DNA from: Zygnema circumcarinatum
Lineage: Eukaryota > Streptophyta > Zygnematophyceae > Zygnematales > Zygnemataceae
Direction: 5' to 3'
Length of the DNA stretch: 64,000 nt
NCBI GenBank assembly: GCA_037447605.1
Contig: CM074805.1
Span: 1,831,359-1,895,358 of the forward strand
The notes under the pieces are model-generated. The model was not told the DNA's origin and made no database searches. It saw only the letters and a program-made list of their open reading frames with translations. A program made the position numbers and the translations under genes. Positions 36,301 to 59,341 of this stretch are shown one piece after another (position 1 is the first letter of the stretch; every line of letters starts with the position of its first letter).

Positions 36301-39300
36301 GATCGGTGGACCCAAGGAAAATTCAAATTGAACACGAACGGTAATCAATTGTTCAATGTTCAATTGGTTCTCCAAAAAAATTGCATTGAGAAAAAAATTT
36401 AGGAATTCATTTCTCATTTCTCAAAATGAATCGTGTTCACTCATTTTAAGGGTTTTTTTTTTTGAGAAACTGGTTTTGAAAGTTTCTTTCAGTTTCTTTC
36501 TTCGAGAAGCCAAAATATTAAACTTCGTTTTTTCTCAACCTGTTCGGTTTTACGAGCAGCAGCATCGCCATCCCTTACCAGTTGGTGGTGGTCAGCAGCT
36601 GATTGACCACTCCTGACACCATCGGCCCCCTCATAATGGCGCTGCCCTGACCTGCATATCCGAACGAAACGAGCTTCACTCCGAGGTATTCCGTTGGCAC
36701 GATAGCTTTAGTTTCGGCATCCTGCAGATTCATACATAAGGGGCAAAGTCAAAACATTGTTGGTTAAAAGCCCAAATTGTAGAGCCATAATTCGAATACC
36801 CTCTACCATCCTGAATCAACCGGCATCGATTTTTATACAAGTTCCGGGCTTAGGAGCAGCCCTTAAAACTAAAACTTCACTTCATGAGAACAACCACACA
36901 GAAGATGTATCAGTTCTGTTCCAAAAGGCTCTCACCATCTGCAGCACTCGGAGCTCTGGAGAGACCATTGTCGGCAGAGAGGGTCCATATATATCAGCAT
37001 CAAATATGCCGACTCGAGCACCCATGCCTAGAAGTGCATAAGCCAAGTTCACAGCTGTCGTCGACTTCCCTACTCCTCCCTGCACACTCACCATAGTTGC
37101 TTTCTCCATTGTTAACCTCTAGTCTCTCTTACTATGTTTTGAACCACAGCTGATTCCAACACAGCCCTGCATAGATACCTGAAGATGCAGCAAACTAAAC
37201 AGTCCCTGGCAGTAGTGACTTGCAGTGCTTGTTTGCAAGTCAGGGCGTAAGGGCTCAGATTTGAAGCAAAACAATCGAACAAGAGCATGGTTGTTAGAAA
37301 TGCAAAGGCAGCGTTAAGCGCACCTTGCAGCTGGAAACAGCGATGATGTTCGACACACGTGAGAGGCCAAACGGCACATCTTGCGGCACAAGGGGCCGCG
37401 GCGGCTGCGCTGACATCGTCAACTGAACTTTTGTAACCCACGAGAGAGAGCCGACGTAATCTCGTGCTTGGCGTTCAAACTGCACAGAGCCATATATGGC
37501 CAATGGACCTGAGTGAGCTGAGAAACGCAGCAGGGGTAGGCCGAAGGGGGGGTTTAAGGAGCACCTGCAATGTTCTATGCTTCACACGTCGTTAGCTAGG
37601 GAGATACGAAACAATCTCCGTAATTAGGTTGTTTTAGTTCCATTGGTAGTTTTCGAAATCGTTGATGAAGCATCCATGGCAGCTTAAACTCCTTCAGCAT
37701 TGCATATGTTACAGCTAAAGTAAGACAAGCTCTACTCATTCGAAGCAACCTAACTCTCATGATGAGCCGCACAGGTCAGCCAATTGAAAATGCTTCCTAG
37801 CATAAGGAATTACTTTTTGGTTCCCACAGAGACACAAATCCAAATTTGGTCCTACCATTCAAGCCTTGCAGACCCCTTCAACAACTGTGTGCGTACCTCG
37901 TCCTTCACAGGACAGGCAGGTGTGGTCAATTCCAGACAGAATGCCACAGTGCCCTCCTCCAAATTGACATCCAAATCTTTCACAAAGCCGCAAGACACAA
38001 TGTCGGTGCCAAAATCGGGGTCAATAATTCGCGAAAGCTGACCGAGCACCTCCTTCTCCGCCTCTGCTACTGGAGCCCTAAGCATGCACAGCCAAGCCAC
38101 GATAGCACCCAAGACTCACGTCAGCTAACTGAACACAAGTATGGCGGAAAGTCGTCCCACTTCGACCTTTTCCTCTCCTTTCAATAGGCTGACAGCTGCA
38201 TTCAAACACTCGGAAGCCTCACCCTACACTTCAAGCTAGCTTCCAATACGTTTCCGCACTCAAAAATATCGACGCCTCGTCCTTCTAGTGGCCTGCCCTA
38301 TTGACTTCATTTTCTTCTCACATCTATATGCTCGGCTGGAAAGACCTTGCCCTCAAGTAATTTCTAAGAGATTATCTATTGAGAAACACCATACGCAGTA
38401 TACTCCGGCCTACCATAAGCACTCGGCTAAAGCAGCCTGTTAGGCAATCGGCTGGCTGAACTTTCAAACCCCAGTGGAAGGAAAGAGGATGGTGTATGAT
38501 AAGTGAGTTCCCACTAGTCTTGAGGAACAGCTATTCGTCCAAATCCGACATAAAAATGCTTGAACGCGTTCGTCCAGGATCCTCCTATTTCATCCAAATT
38601 GGTGGCATTCCATAAAACTGAATGAAGTCCTTCTACTTGTTTGTGTCGTACCATAGGGCACCAGTTGTTTAATAAGATTCTTCAGTCTAACGGCAACCTA
38701 AGGGGTACATATACGCTACGATTCTCAAGCTGCTCCCACCTTACACGTTGTCATTTGCCAGCAAGAAAAACTGAGATCTCCATACCAAAAAATGGCCCCT
38801 CCATTATTCATGAAAATCCGAGCTTCGCATCTGCTGTTCAAAAAGCCTGAGGCGCTTCCTACACTGCCGGCGAAGGACCATGCCTCTTTCTCTGTAGCAG
38901 AGACAATGGCCAAAATGCATGCCATGCAAGTTCTGGGAGAGAAGTACTTGCCAGAGGAGAGAGCCACTCCAGAGACAGCTTGGCAAGTAGTAGTGGAGCG
39001 CCTCCTCTTCTGGTGCAGTAACTGGTTGTGGATGCTTTGTTGTCTTAGTGGCACTGACGGCATTGGTCTCAAGTGAGGTGCCTCCAAAGCAACTCCAACA
39101 AAGCTGCTGCATGTTTGTAATCGAGAGCCTATTCCAAAACGCACAAATGTTCAAGAAATCAGTAGGGCTCAGTCACCTCTTTTCGACCGAAAAGACTTGA
39201 GCGTTATTCCAAATACACGTTTCTAGTTAAAATTTCTTATGTAGACTAAAACGTTTCCATTCAACTGGTATTTTCTCAAAATTGTACAAGCGTACAGTCC

Positions 39301-40001
39301 TACGCAATGGAATGAGAGCCTCCAGTGGGGACAGGGAGAGGCTATACGAGAACAAAAAAGACTAAAATGAATAGAGGTTCTCGCAGCTACTCTTTTCACA
39401 TTATGTCCACTGGCCAAACATTAGCCCAATGTATTTGGCGAGCAGCTGCTAGTACTTAAGGAGTTTAGCACATTGTCAGTTAGTTCGCAAGGTTGGCCTC
39501 GGCTATGCCAAGAACTTACAACAGTTTAGATGGCCAAACAAATTCTTCCCAACATTTATGTATCCCTTAATCTTCTGAATATCTTCAATTGCTGTTTGCA
39601 ATGTACCAACTTGAGGACAATGGGGAGGAAAAATTCAATGAGGAGGAGGGAGGGCGAAGGAATAGGGGTCTGTCCTTCCAACTAGAGAATTTTAGGGTCC
39701 CAAAGTAAGCAATAACACACTAACTTTCAAAATGAGAAAAAAGTATTTTCAGGTACAAGCCAGTTTACATAATCACCATAGCTAACCTCGACTCTCGAGC
39801 ACCCAAAACCTACTGGAACCGGGAATACCTCGTCATACTAAGTCCACATTGCATTCCTATGCAAGCCACAGCCCCCATTAACCCCAGTTTCTTACTTTGG
39901 ACAATCTCAGCTTTCTCTCCTGCCCCCAAGAACCTCCGCTGCGAAGTTCCAGCTGTCAAGCAGGCAGCTCCGTTGCTAAGCGTCCACGCAGAAAGCGCCA
40001 T
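33358..40001 (-). CDS. HCF101: HCF101, plastid iron-sulfur cluster carrier (Mrp/NBP35 ATPase)
   Basis: Scaffold and carrier of 4Fe-4S clusters for photosystem I in the chloroplast stroma. Exons, all phases closing: 40001-39896, 38069-37897, 37479-37324, 37079-36936, 36721-36579, 35969-35900, 35545-35450, 35173-35027, 34785-34662, 34338-34214, 33974-33852, 33564-33358; 537 aa, close to the 532 aa of Arabidopsis. Exon 1 encodes a transit-like peptide ([18 protein letters not shown]). Residues about 37-140 are the MIP18/DUF59 domain ([19 protein letters not shown]). The Walker A GGVGKST is at about 146-152, and [10 protein letters not shown] and [13 protein letters not shown] follow. The DUF971-like C-terminal domain has [15 protein letters not shown] and EITWPDGF. 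The C-terminal tail is acidic and Ser-rich. Intron 1 (1.8 kb) may hide an extra transit-peptide exon near 39040. Confidence 0.94.
36125..36554. mobile_element. MITE-like non-autonomous DNA element in an HCF101 intron
   Basis: Terminal inverted repeats of 23 bp with one mismatch: left 36125-36147 starts CGTAAAACCGAACA and ends GTTGAGAA; right 36532-36554 is its reverse complement. The 430-bp interior is A/T-rich with many GTTCAA/TTGAAC and TTCTC/GAGAA words and has no transposase. It lies fully inside the intron between exons 36721-36579 and 35969-35900. I could not identify a target-site duplication, so the superfamily is open. Confidence 0.75.
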
Positions 40002-40850
40002 TTTCACCCTTTGCAGCTCCAGGCAGAGTAGCGCGACACCTCCCCCCTCGCAGAATGAGGCGGGCGAGAGTGAGAGTGGTGACAGTCAGCGGGCGGGAGG
40101 GAGGGAGGGAGGGGAGGCGTCAAAGCCGAAAGGTCCTCCAAAGTTCCGCAATTCCTCAGGGATATATCCTTCTCCTGGATGACTTTATCAAGATCCTCGC
40201 GACGGCCCGGGCCCACAGGCCCAGCACTGGAAGCCCAATGAAGGTTTACTTTATCGAGGCTGTAATCTCAAAAGAGGAGTGGCTTGCAGGCCCGGCTCGT
40301 TCACGCGCTGCTGCGAGAGGGGTTGAAAGACCGCTCGATTTTTCTGTCTGTTGGGGTGAGAGCATGAGGCAGGCGAGCCGCAGCCTCTGCATTGCAAGCC
40401 TCAATGTCGTTTGCATGCCACTTTGCTTTCGTGAGATCAATGCCACTTCCAATATCTTTGCTTTCTCGTATGTGCTTCACATTGAGCGAGTACTGCAGTG
40501 CTATTGATGACTTAGAGCCGTCTCTGATCGTCCTCAACTGTTGTGCTGAGTTCACTTGCTTCAAGTTCAAGTCTTTTTAGTGGTCCCGCCACCCTTATAT
40601 AAGACGAGTTTTTTACTGAATTGTCCACGAACACAGGACAGGCAGAGAAACTGATCAGAGGTGCAAGATCGAATACCCGCAGAACTACGTTTCTTTACTA
40701 TACAAGGTATGTTGCATTTCCAATTCGAGAACACAAGGCTGACTCTGTTTCTTGGCCGTCAAACAGCACAAAAACAAGAAGCCCCATATGTCAAAGTATT
40801 GGCATGTCGTCCGCATGAAACTTGGAGCGCGTAAATAGGCCGCCATGTTT
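40002..40850. promoter_or_regulatory. Upstream region of HCF101 / downstream of the MRH gene
   Basis: HCF101 promoter on the minus strand, meeting the 3' end of the next minus-strand gene. Contains a (GGGA)n run at about 40095-40115. The plus-strand ORF 40055-40507 has no recognisable domain and overlaps the presumed leader; not called. Confidence 0.45.
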
Positions 40851-43832
40851 TCATGAAACTCGAGCGTACGATGAGGAGCCCCGCATGGAGTGATATGCTC
40901 CTTTCACCTTCTCAACTATGAACGAGGCGCCGCTCTGCAGACAATACCCAACCACACCTTTGAGGGAGGCAGAGGTGGGAGAGGTTTCTCTTTAAGAAGA
41001 GGAACATTCTGGCCACTCACATGGCAGCCAGCCCACGGAAAACAATGAGGGGAAGCTCGCCAAAGGCAACCAGCAAGTCCCAAGCGATCTTTCGTCGTAT
41101 AAAATGCTTACTTGAAAGTTGCCCGGTACATTCTGCCAAAACTCGAGATTGGGGATTGCCTGTTTCCAACCACCCGTGCTCGATATCGCATTGAGGTTCC
41201 ATCTGAGGACAAATGCTTGTATGGTGATTGGGACGAGGATGTCATGATCGTAGCTTTTCCCTTGCTATGTATGATCCAACAGGAACACAGGGGGGGGGCT
41301 CACCTCATAGCCAGAAACTCCTAGGACAAGAGTGCGGTAAGCCAGCCCCACAGCAAAGTAAACAATAGCACCACACAGAAAGCTGCATCAAATAACAGAA
41401 CAAGCAATACACGTTATCTTCTGGCCAGATTTCCAGTCGCCGAGCGTGGTAGATGCAGGTTTAGGGTTTTTAGGGTTTTTAGGGTTTTTTTTTTTTTTCA
41501 GACTTTGCCGAAAACCTCCAGATACAGCAGTGCCTGAGGTTTTTTAAGTAAAACTGATCCCATATTGTAACCCTTTGCCAATTGATGGGAAAGAAACAAC
41601 GATAATGCCATGTATCCAGGCGACCAATCACATGTAGCCCTACCCCTGCTTATCAAGAAAATGTACGGAAGAGTTGCGACATGTGCTACCACTACGGAGG
41701 ACATGGACGAAGGCAATGGAAGGCCCCTTCCCAGAATGCTTACAGGATAAAGATCAGTCCAACCCAGCCCACTCCATTCCCTCCAGTGGACGTCACAACG
41801 GGGCACCCTGAGGGATGCAACATGCTGGCCACCTGCACAATGCTGCTATGACCATTCAGGTGGGGTGTCCCAAAAACGGCAAAAGTACTTTTGTTTATCT
41901 GATGGGTGGCTAGTATCAGTGCAAAGGTGATTCAAAAAATAAGAACATGCTAAAAAATGTGGAAGTTACACAGTTTGACAGTCAAGCAGGAAGGTCAAGC
42001 TCAGGTTCCATAGTCATACGTATTGGCAACTTCCTTGTGGCTCCTCTTTCGCATTTTTCGGGGGCTGCAGGATTGAAGACAGGAAGGACATTGTTAATAG
42101 AAGCAAAGAACTGGAAAGCTCAAGGAGAAAGTTAGTTGATGTTGAGAATAGACATACTCATTTGGCCGAAGACAAAAGGTAAGTGGGACAGCAGCTATCT
42201 ATACGAATACTGAAGAGTCAAAGGTAAGCTATAAAGGAAAAGACTGGACTATCTCTGTAATAGCCGTCAGAAGTTTGCTTGTGCAGTCCTTACCTCTACA
42301 ACCCCGTTAGCTGCACAAAGGACCTTCACTGTCAAGGCCCTGCGCCCTCCTCTTCCCCCATAAGCCACGTCTCTTTAGGATGTAGGAACAAGGACCTGCT
42401 GCACCCCTCTTGATGTGACTCGCGTGTTGCTACCTGGTGTTGGTTTGACAAACCCCTCCGTTTTCACGCAACCCTTGCTGCTGTAAGTTCACTATCCATT
42501 TGTAATCATATCTGCTGAGCTCTGCACCTCAGGACTCCTGACGGGCAGCCATCAGGGTCGCCAGATCCCAAGGTGACCGCAACACCCAAAGCAGGATTGG
42601 CTTCATCTATGAGAGAATAGTTCGCCGGCCCGGTCCCAGCCACAGTTGTGCACTTCCTGTATCCTGGAGTCAAACAAACAGCAAACAGTGCAAATTAGCT
42701 TTCACTATAAGGTGTAGAAGATGATTTCCGAGTGGCAGACAGGCAAATGGGTCTCAAGCTTCAGGCAGTGGGCGGAACAGTTGAGCACCCATCCTGGTGG
42801 ACGCCTGAAGTGCACTGCACGCCTCTCCACAGTGCTGTTGGCCTCCACAGGACTGCAGGGCGTCCATTGCGCACCCAACCCACCCAAACCACCTTCTCTC
42901 CACTTTGATAAATTGCCATGACGTAGAGGAACATCTCTTCGGCAGCTGCACCTAACAACATAGTCCTGCGACTTTCTAGCCTGGCAAACCTGCCAAATGC
43001 GTTCTACCTATCCAAACTCAACCTTCTTTTTCAAGCTGCGTCATGGGTACCTAAGCGGTCTATACAGATACCTCAGATTTCTGTGGATTCATGCTTCAAA
43101 CGGCAAACGCTTTTGAAAAAATGCTCTGAGGCTTACGTAATGCACAGATTATGGGGGCGTTTACCTGCGGACATAGCTGGCAAGAAGGCGGAACGCTGTT
43201 GAACTTCATATGCCCGCAGAGCTGCAACCCCCAGGCGAAAGTGCTTCTATATCATGCACGAATCAGAGCGCATAACATTTAACAGATAGGATTTACCAAA
43301 GGATACATGACAAGGCAAGTGATCGAACAAACTAGGCAAATGTGCACAATCGGTTTATCGAGAATACTCCAGAAACAATCTAAATAAACTCCATCAATAA
43401 GGATGATTTCAGACCTTTCACCTAACATGGCGAATACTCTAGTGGGCATGAATTAACGGCCAGGAGCATGCCCAAACAGACATGAAGCTACAATATGGCA
43501 ATGCACGCTGGTGTCGAACTTCAATAATGTGCTCAATCCACGGCTCCCACTATAATTTGACGATGACGTGCCCCTGAGACTACAGAAATGGATAAGATTT
43601 TATTCTACATTCTCTTGACAGGAGAGCTTGTGCTTGCCTGAAACCACAACACAGAGGTTTCGTTGGCATTCTCTCCTCTTTCCACTTGAACTTCGTAGAA
43701 CCTGCTCGCAACCGTGAACACAAAGTTAACCAGCAACCAAGCTAGCATCAAGTACACGCCTGCTGCCAGCCTGACACCATCACTTCTCTCCGCTCTTAGC
43801 TTCAGATGCAGACGAAAGAGGAGAGAGCGCAT
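40851..43832 (-). CDS. Type I membrane protein with mannose-6-phosphate-receptor-homology / ATG27-like lumenal domain (partly resolved)
   Basis: Likely Golgi/endosome sorting or autophagy-linked receptor. Certain exons: 43221-43165, 42656-42528, 42339-42294, 42064-42020, 41832-41744, 41382-41304, 41159-41112, 40934-40851. Lumenal signature: LCGHMKFNSVPPSCQLCPQ, then NPALGVAVTLGSGDPDGC, ALTVKVLCAANG and CQYVASMLHPSGCP, the spaced cysteines and NPALG/aCP pattern of MRH/ATG27 proteins. A membrane helix follows (VGWVGLIFILFLCGAIVYFAVGL by eye across two exons), then cytosolic RTLVLGVSGYE, IPNLEFW and a Ser/Tyr tail. The first exon is probably at about 43832-43690, with a signal-peptide-like helix (YLMLAWLLVNFVFTVA). 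The pieces between 42657-43164 and 43222-43690 are not resolved; a Cys-rich candidate exon (SCGGQQHCGEAC) lies near 42856. Confidence 0.72.
41460..41498 (+). repeat. Short TTTTTAGGG repeat in an intron of the MRH gene
   Basis: TTTAGGG followed by two TTTTTAGGG units and a long T run. Read on the coding strand it is CCCTAAAAA. Telomere-like in core but with five T per unit, unlike the TTAGGG array at 8170. Confidence 0.85.
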
Positions 43833-44254
43833 GTGGAGGAGGCCGCAGCCTACCCGTCCTCGCTTTGAGCGCCATGAGGATGCTCCAGCAGGGCTGCTCC
43901 CAGATCAAATGCATATCTTCTTGTGGCTCGCTGCGTGCTCCAGCTGCAAGAGCTGGCGGAGGCCATGGCCAAGGTCAGAGGGAGCAGCCATGCTGCTCTC
44001 AAGAGGCTCCACCTGTACATATCCCCTCCTCCCTTTCCTCCAAGGTCCTGGGAGCCCCACTTCCCCTTCGGCAAAAAGCGACGCTTCTCGCTTTTCTGCG
44101 TCTCTCCTGCTGCTCCGTCTCTTTCCTGCTCTCACGATTCAGAGGGGCTGTCACCCTTTTATGTGAAGTAGCTACTCTTTCCTTCCCTCCTCTATAAGAA
44201 CAAGGACCTTGGCACGCAACTTGCAAGGGGCATAAGGTCTGAAAGTGCGGGATA
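43833..44254. promoter_or_regulatory. Bidirectional promoter region, MRH gene and SurE gene
   Basis: Head-to-head spacing of about 420 bp between ATG 43832 (minus) and ATG 44255 (plus). ORFs seen in several frames lack domains. No named element recognised with confidence. Confidence 0.5.
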
Positions 44255-47200
44255 ATGGAGCCTGACGGGGAGCTTAAGCCCCTCGTGCTCGTTACGAATG
44301 ACGATGGCATTTCTGCTCCTGGCATCAGAGCTCTTGTGGCCGCACTGGTGGCAATGAATGAATGCCGTGTGTTCGTGGTGGCTCCTGATCAGTGAGTGAA
44401 CGCCAACTGCCACTGCAAAGAGAGGGCTGGGAAGTGACAGGACAAATGTGAGCAGCGTCTATAGGATTCTTTGAGCTAAGATGCTCGCGAAGAAGTTTTG
44501 GTTCTGGATTAGAGTGTAATTGTACAAAGCGATGGTTTTTTGAGTTTGCTACTATCGCCTGTGTGGTGACACAGAGAAAAGTCCGGTGTGGCACATTGCA
44601 TTACAATTCGCGAGACTCTGGAAGTTGGCACCGTGGATGTTGAAGGTGCAACCGCATGGGAAGTATCAGGTGAGCAAGGAGCAGAAAAATTTCTTGCAAG
44701 GTGCTTGGAGAAAAAATTTGCTTGCGGCGGTTGAAACTGATATTAAATTCATTTTACCCAAAATTTCAATCTCTCTTCCTTATCTGATGTTTTTGAACAG
44801 AGGAACCTTTTCAAAGAATTGCTTAACCAACGACACCATAAATACTAGGTTAAAGTAAAGCTGTTAACTCAGAATAGGTAGTCTTATGATGGAGAGTGCT
44901 TGAGCTTGTCGCTGCGCAGGCACACCTGCTGACTGTGTGTCGTTGTCTCTGTCGGCACACCTTCTTCCCACTGCACCAGCCCTCGTGCGTTTATTTCTCC
45001 CCGTTCTGTTCTCTTCTAGTTGCATCAAGTGACCCCTTGTCATTGGGCCGCTCTGCATCTTTCATCGTCATCGGGCAGCTGCTACTAGCAACAGAGCATC
45101 TTTGAATTTGTTCCTTTTTTGAGATTTTCTTGTCCCGCCAATTCGTTTGCTCCATCTATTAGTGACACGAATGTGAACTATGTCATGCGACTATTGTTGA
45201 TCTCGTCATGCCGGTTGTCCTTATACATCTAGTTATGCAATGCAGGTTATTAGTGGGATCAACAAAGGTTCCAACACCGGACACCACATGTGCGTGTTCC
45301 ACCAAGACTACAAAGCTTGGGCAGCTGTGGTTAGAAAGATTGAACTTGGAAGTGATTGCTGAAATCCTAATATTTCCCAACAGTCAAGTTGGGAATAAGA
45401 CGTGTCAATCATGAAATCACATGTACATATCTCGTTGACCTTTTGTGGAGCTCCTCCTTTGCTTAAGTATAGGTTCTTGTACACCTTTAAGAGAGGTACG
45501 TCGTTGAAGAACAATTGTCAAAATGCCATTATATTAACAGATTAATCTAGCAAAGAAATACATTGGGTGTGTTTGTTTCGTTAAGACAATGACTTCACTT
45601 TTGCTGCTCATCTTGGATTCTGAGCCTGGGGGCTCAATAAGTTTCTCAGCTGTTTTCTGGAAATCTGGAAACAGAATATACTCAGGGACTGTCGGAGGTG
45701 CGAGAGAGGCATTTTTGAATGGCATCCCAGCCATTGCAATATCTCTTGACTGGTGAGGACTGCTTATCAGCACCATTTTATGTCGATGTTTTGGGCTGTC
45801 CAATCTTTTGCGAATGGATGATGCACTCATGTTACCTTGCATGATATGGATGCGACGGACCTTTTTGCCTCTCGATCAGAAACTGAATAGCATTCCAGTG
45901 ATGGTGTGCAATCTGTCATGCTTCTTGACGTTTTGTAAATCTGCAACTTTGTCCCTTTGCGTTTGGCAGAGTTCATGATTGCTGATACGTTGAGTAATAT
46001 GGTGATTTGCAGGAAGCGAGGTTACAGTAATGACTCGCACTTTGCAGCCGCTGCGGACGCCTGTATGCCTTTGATCCAAGCCATTCTAAAGGATGTTGGT
46101 GACGATAAATCTGCTATGAAATGTTTTTTGAATGTCGATGTGCCAAGCGACCCTACCGCATGCAAGGTACGGCATTTGGCTCCATCAGAAAAGCAGAAGG
46201 CTTTCTTACGCCAGATCGGAGTACAGGTCTCTTTTATTCCCGGTCCGGTCAGGGGTAACCACAATTGGCCAATGACTTTGAGGGCAACTCACTGTTGTTG
46301 CTTTTGTGCAGGGCTTCAAAGTGACCCGCCAGGGTTCAGCCCGGATCACTCCTAACTGGGTCAAAGTTGTCCGCCGAAGAACAGGAGCCCAAATGGCTGG
46401 AGGGATGCCAATGCCGGGAATGGCTATGGGGGCGCAATTAGCGCAATTGAGCCTGGCTGCGTCAGCTGCTGTATGGTCTCCTGTCTTCTCGTACTATACC
46501 TTTGAGTGGTTCACAGGCATTTCAGATGTTAAGGATGCTTTTTTGAAACAGATAACGCAGCTCAACCTGGCATGCGGTTCAAGTATCAGTGTCTTTAGCA
46601 GAGGTTTTGGATCCACCATTGTATTGTCTATTCTGCACGGAGAAGCGAAAGTGAAGGTTTCCTTTCTACTGCGGTTAAACTTTGCTGGATTTGAGATGAA
46701 CATCTGTGACCAATCGGCATGCCAATTGCACTTGGAAGATGTACATTGTTAGATGAGGCGTGGTACTTTGTTACAGCTTGTAGCAGGAAAATGCTTTTGC
46801 TTGCAGTTGGTGGTTGGGATTCCTCAGAAGCTTGCATAACTCTATGCTTTAAATGGGTTTTGGATTACAGGGAGTAGCCCGCAGGACCCGGGTCCCAGGG
46901 AAAGATGAGCAGACTGTTGAAAGTTCATCGCCTTCAGGATCTGCAGGAACTGCAGGACCGCCAGGAAAGGAGCACTATCGGAATGAGGTAAAGTTCTGTC
47001 TGCTAGACGCTGTCAAATGAGATTGATCAGAAGGGCTGAAATTCCTCGGTTTGTGATCCTTTCCATTTGTTAATGCTGATGGTATTTGTGAATACAGATG
47101 GGCGATTATGACCACGGCGAGTCGGGACATGATGTGGACTCTGTAGCATTGGCAGAGGGTTGGGTAAGACCTCAATGTAGCCGCCGTGGGGATATCTTTG

Positions 47201-47431
47201 AGGGGTTGCATTTTGTATTTGGTAGGATTCTGTCAACCGCGCTGCAGGCTTTTTCAGTTGAGAAGTTATTCTTTGATGGCCTGGTAGCGAGTGTCTGTAT
47301 GGTGTCTGATGAGGTTTGACTAGAGGCATGTGCAGATCTCTGTGACACCTCTTGTTCTCGCTACTCAAGCACCGCTGGAGGCAGTCTCGGACATGAGAGA
47401 TTGGTTCAGCTCAAGGCTTCCTGCGTCATGA
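44255..47431 (+). CDS. SurE-like 5'-nucleotidase / survival protein phosphatase
   Basis: Metal-dependent nucleotidase/acid phosphatase of the SurE fold. Exons, all phases closing: 44255-44391, 44575-44669, 44920-44984, 45246-45289, 45675-45752, 46013-46166, 46312-46470, 46871-46987, 47098-47163, 47336-47431; 336 aa. Metal-site motif VTNDDGISAPGIRAL puts the two key Asp at 16 and 17. Other SurE blocks: APDQEKSGVAH, GTPADCVSL, SGINKGSNTGHH, and YSGTVGGAREAFLNGIPAIAIS. The middle part (NVDVPSDPTACKGFKVTRQG, then GAQLAQLSLAASAA) and the end (ISVTPLVLA) match plant SurE proteins such as Arabidopsis At4g14930 as I remember it. Residues about 210-240 are Met/Gly-rich. Neither a transit peptide nor a signal peptide is obvious, suggesting the cytosol. 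Confidence 0.92.
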
Positions 47432-48597
47432 GCGATGACCGTCCTTCTACTGTTGGTTCATTCATTGGTCGGTGTTAGTCGTGTCGTTTTTTACGAGAAG
47501 AGGCGCGAAGAGCACGAGGAGTCCCTACTTATTTTTCGGGTTGCTATCATTTTTGTGACGTGTACATGTTTTTTTGTAGCAGAAACTGCAACTAGCAGAA
47601 GTGGTAGGGATGAGGTAGCTCTAACTTTCATCTCCCATTTTCAGAGCAAGGGTGGCACTTGTACTGGCGGTACATCAAGTTCACAGTATAATGTCCTTCT
47701 GGCCCGTCAGGTTTTACCATTTGTTCAGCATTGCAAGCCGATCTCTGTCTACCTCGTGGCTGTGGCTTGGATGGTAGTGCCCCACTTTGAGTGCTCTGTG
47801 TTGAACCACATCAAGACCTACCCCATGTAGTTGTGTTCTCTCGCAGGATGGGTGAAAAGGGCAATGTGCAAAAGGGAAGCTGCGTTGTTTGCTGTCAGCC
47901 CGCAAAGGGAACGTTCAGAATTGCCTCCATGGCTGCCATGCCATGCCCCGACCTAAATTAAGGTTACTACCTTTTTTGTAAAAAAACCAACCAACCAACC
48001 AACCAACCAACCAGCACACCAGCACACCAGCACACCAACCAAACAGCCAACCAACCAACCAACCAACTCACCAACCAGCTAGCCAACCAACCCATCAGCC
48101 AATCAAACAACTAACCAACCACAGCACCAACCAGCGTACCAACCAATCAGCCTACCAACCAACCAACCAGTCAACTACAAGCCAACCAAACTACCTACCA
48201 ATCAACCGACCAACCAGCCAATCAATCAACCAACCAGCCAACTAACTATCAAACCAACCAACCAACCAACCAACCTACATTGAGAAAGCGACTGAGCACA
48301 ACCGCCCCACGTTCTTCGTACAGTGAAACTACCTGACCGTTCAGTCCAGTTACGGTCACCGTTGCTGCGGACTGAACGGGCCACAGAACAATGACGGGTC
48401 GCATGGAGCGGCTGCACGCCAGCCGAAGGAAATTTGCACGCGTTTTGGCGCCCTTAGCAGCTCTTCTCGAGCGTTGTTGCCTGCCTCTCCTCACCTCTCC
48501 TCTCCTCTTCATACGGTAGTGGGGCCTTGATCCCTTCTCCTCCCTCTGGTCTGCTTCGCCTGGGGACGGGTAATGCAGTTAGGAGGGACTCTACTCC
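47432..48597. other. Intergenic region between SurE and the SPLAYED-type gene
   Basis: Contains the SurE 3' flank, a degenerate CCAA array (47985-48275) and the promoter/leader of the remodeler gene (48276-48597). ORFs 47435-47830 and 48249-48512 have no domain and are not called. Confidence 0.5.
47985..48275. repeat. Degenerate CCAA/CCAACCAG satellite array
   Basis: About 290 bp of CCAA tetramers with scattered variants (CCAGC, CCAATCAG, CACCAG). Pure units at both ends and a diverged middle suggest an old expansion. It lies 320 bp upstream of the remodeler start codon; the complementary strand is GGTT-rich. Confidence 0.93.

Positions 48598-59341
<10,744 letters not shown>

Noticed and set aside
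40055-40507. Plus-strand 150-codon ORF opposite the HCF101 promoter
   Set aside because: Begins in the HCF101 leader complement and a GGGA run; no domain recognised.
47435-47830. Plus-strand 131-codon ORF after SurE
   Set aside because: Lies in the SurE 3' flank, contains hydrophobic low-information sequence and no recognisable motif.
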